Assembly: GCA_021927905.1 (NCBI GenBank)
Contig: BLLK01000074.1
Location: 124,001-188,000 of the forward strand
From: Chaetoceros tenuissimus
Lineage: Eukaryota; Bacillariophyta; Thalassiosirophyceae; Chaetocerotales; Chaetocerotaceae
Length of the DNA: 64,000 nucleotides
Direction of reading: 5' to 3'
The notes below the pieces were generated by a model that saw only the letters and a program-made list of their open reading frames with translations, did no database searches and had not been told where the DNA came from. Positions 63,608-64,000 of the stretch are shown piece by piece (positions within the stretch are counted from its first letter, which is position 1; every line of letters starts with the position of its first letter). The position numbers and the translations under genes were made by a program.

Positions 63608-64000
63608 TTTGAATTAGATATATTGATTTGACGTAAATGTGTGATAACGTTGATGCCGATGATAGCAAGAGATCCTTCTCCCTCTTTCTTGATTTCAAGT
63701 GCCTGAATTTGTACGTGTTGTGGTGTAGGGGGCCACTGACGTATCTTTGAGTTCAAGCAAGAAAAGGGAAGAAATAGGAAAGAAGAGAGAAGAGGAGGAA
63801 AACCAAAACATAAATCCCAAACCATTGCGGTTGAATTCATGTCAAAAGAGATAGTATGGTAAGTACTTACGTAGAACACGTATGTAGGTACTTGCAACAT
63901 GGTAAAGAGACACATCTTAGCTACGCGCGTTGAAAAGTGATTAATCACTTTTTTCTTTTATTATGTGGAAGCTAGTACACCACAAACGGACAATGGTCAA
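63608..64000. promoter_or_regulatory. Upstream region of the small plastid gene
   Basis: Noncoding to the window edge. It holds ACGT-core motifs: TGACGT at about 63736, then TACGTA and CACGTA at about 63868-63883. A minus-strand open frame running through here lacks coding features. Confidence 0.3.

Noticed and set aside
63517-63948. A 143-codon minus-strand frame upstream of the small plastid gene
   Set aside because: It overlaps the first exon of the well-supported gene in another frame, and its composition is not protein-like.

Overview
The window is nuclear DNA of a photosynthetic stramenopile, most probably a centric diatom. The evidence is an AT-rich sequence, dense genes on both strands, mostly single short GT-AG introns (about 66-230 nt), and many predicted proteins that begin with a signal peptide ending in an ASAF/SAFAP-type junction, the bipartite plastid targeting signal of diatoms. 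A plastid triose-phosphate translocator, a CPP1-like protein, a plant-like cryptochrome and a small photosystem-subunit-like protein fit this. I could not fix the genus; Chaetoceros-like is only a guess. No transposon, virus-like element, rRNA, tRNA or CRISPR array was recognised.

Layout. 1-8 kb: a partial secretory or plastid ORF, a frame-disrupted aldo/keto reductase, a CPP1-family protein, a small plastid protein ('N-module'), a glutamate-dehydrogenase-like protein that has lost its catalytic residues, and a phosphate translocator. 8-30 kb: cryptochrome, ATAD5/Elg1-like AAA protein, cyclic-nucleotide phosphodiesterase, a small DPLFDA-repeat protein, a membrane protein with Notch-type LNR repeats, two 2OG-Fe(II) oxygenases, an Era-type GTPase, an RS-rich protein, a DUF423 protein and a TYW3-TYW2/Trm5 fusion. 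30-48 kb: three same-strand genes (acidic repeat protein; TPR protein; TPR plus acidic repeat protein) that share a C-terminal coiled-coil module, with a GPCR-like seven-helix gene lying between the second and third. 47.9-57.2 kb: one three-exon UTP20 gene (about 3,029 aa). 57.7-60.3 kb: two plastid-type proteins built from an N-module, Pro/Ala linkers and a repeated C-module. 61-64 kb: a ubiquitin-specific protease and a small one-helix plastid protein.

Most genes are unrelated housekeeping functions, as is usual in a eukaryote. Two sets look like undescribed systems. The first is a modular plastid family of three genes: N-module only at 3.5-4.0 kb, N plus C at 57.7 kb, and C twice at 59.5 kb. 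It has shared introns, 226 of 228 identical bases between two 3' ends, and bZIP-type ACGT/CRE motifs upstream; it has the build of a plastid scaffold or linker. The second is the TPR/acidic/coiled-coil cluster at 30.2-47.8 kb, in which the third gene combines the domains of the first two and carries a new four-copy FPxY motif and a 99-bp in-frame minisatellite. A further highlight is the GDH-like protein, an intact reading frame in which at least three catalytic or substrate residues are replaced.

Splice sites were assigned by eye from GT-AG consensus and protein continuity. Several reading frames can be extended upstream with TTG or GTG; I used the first supported ATG.
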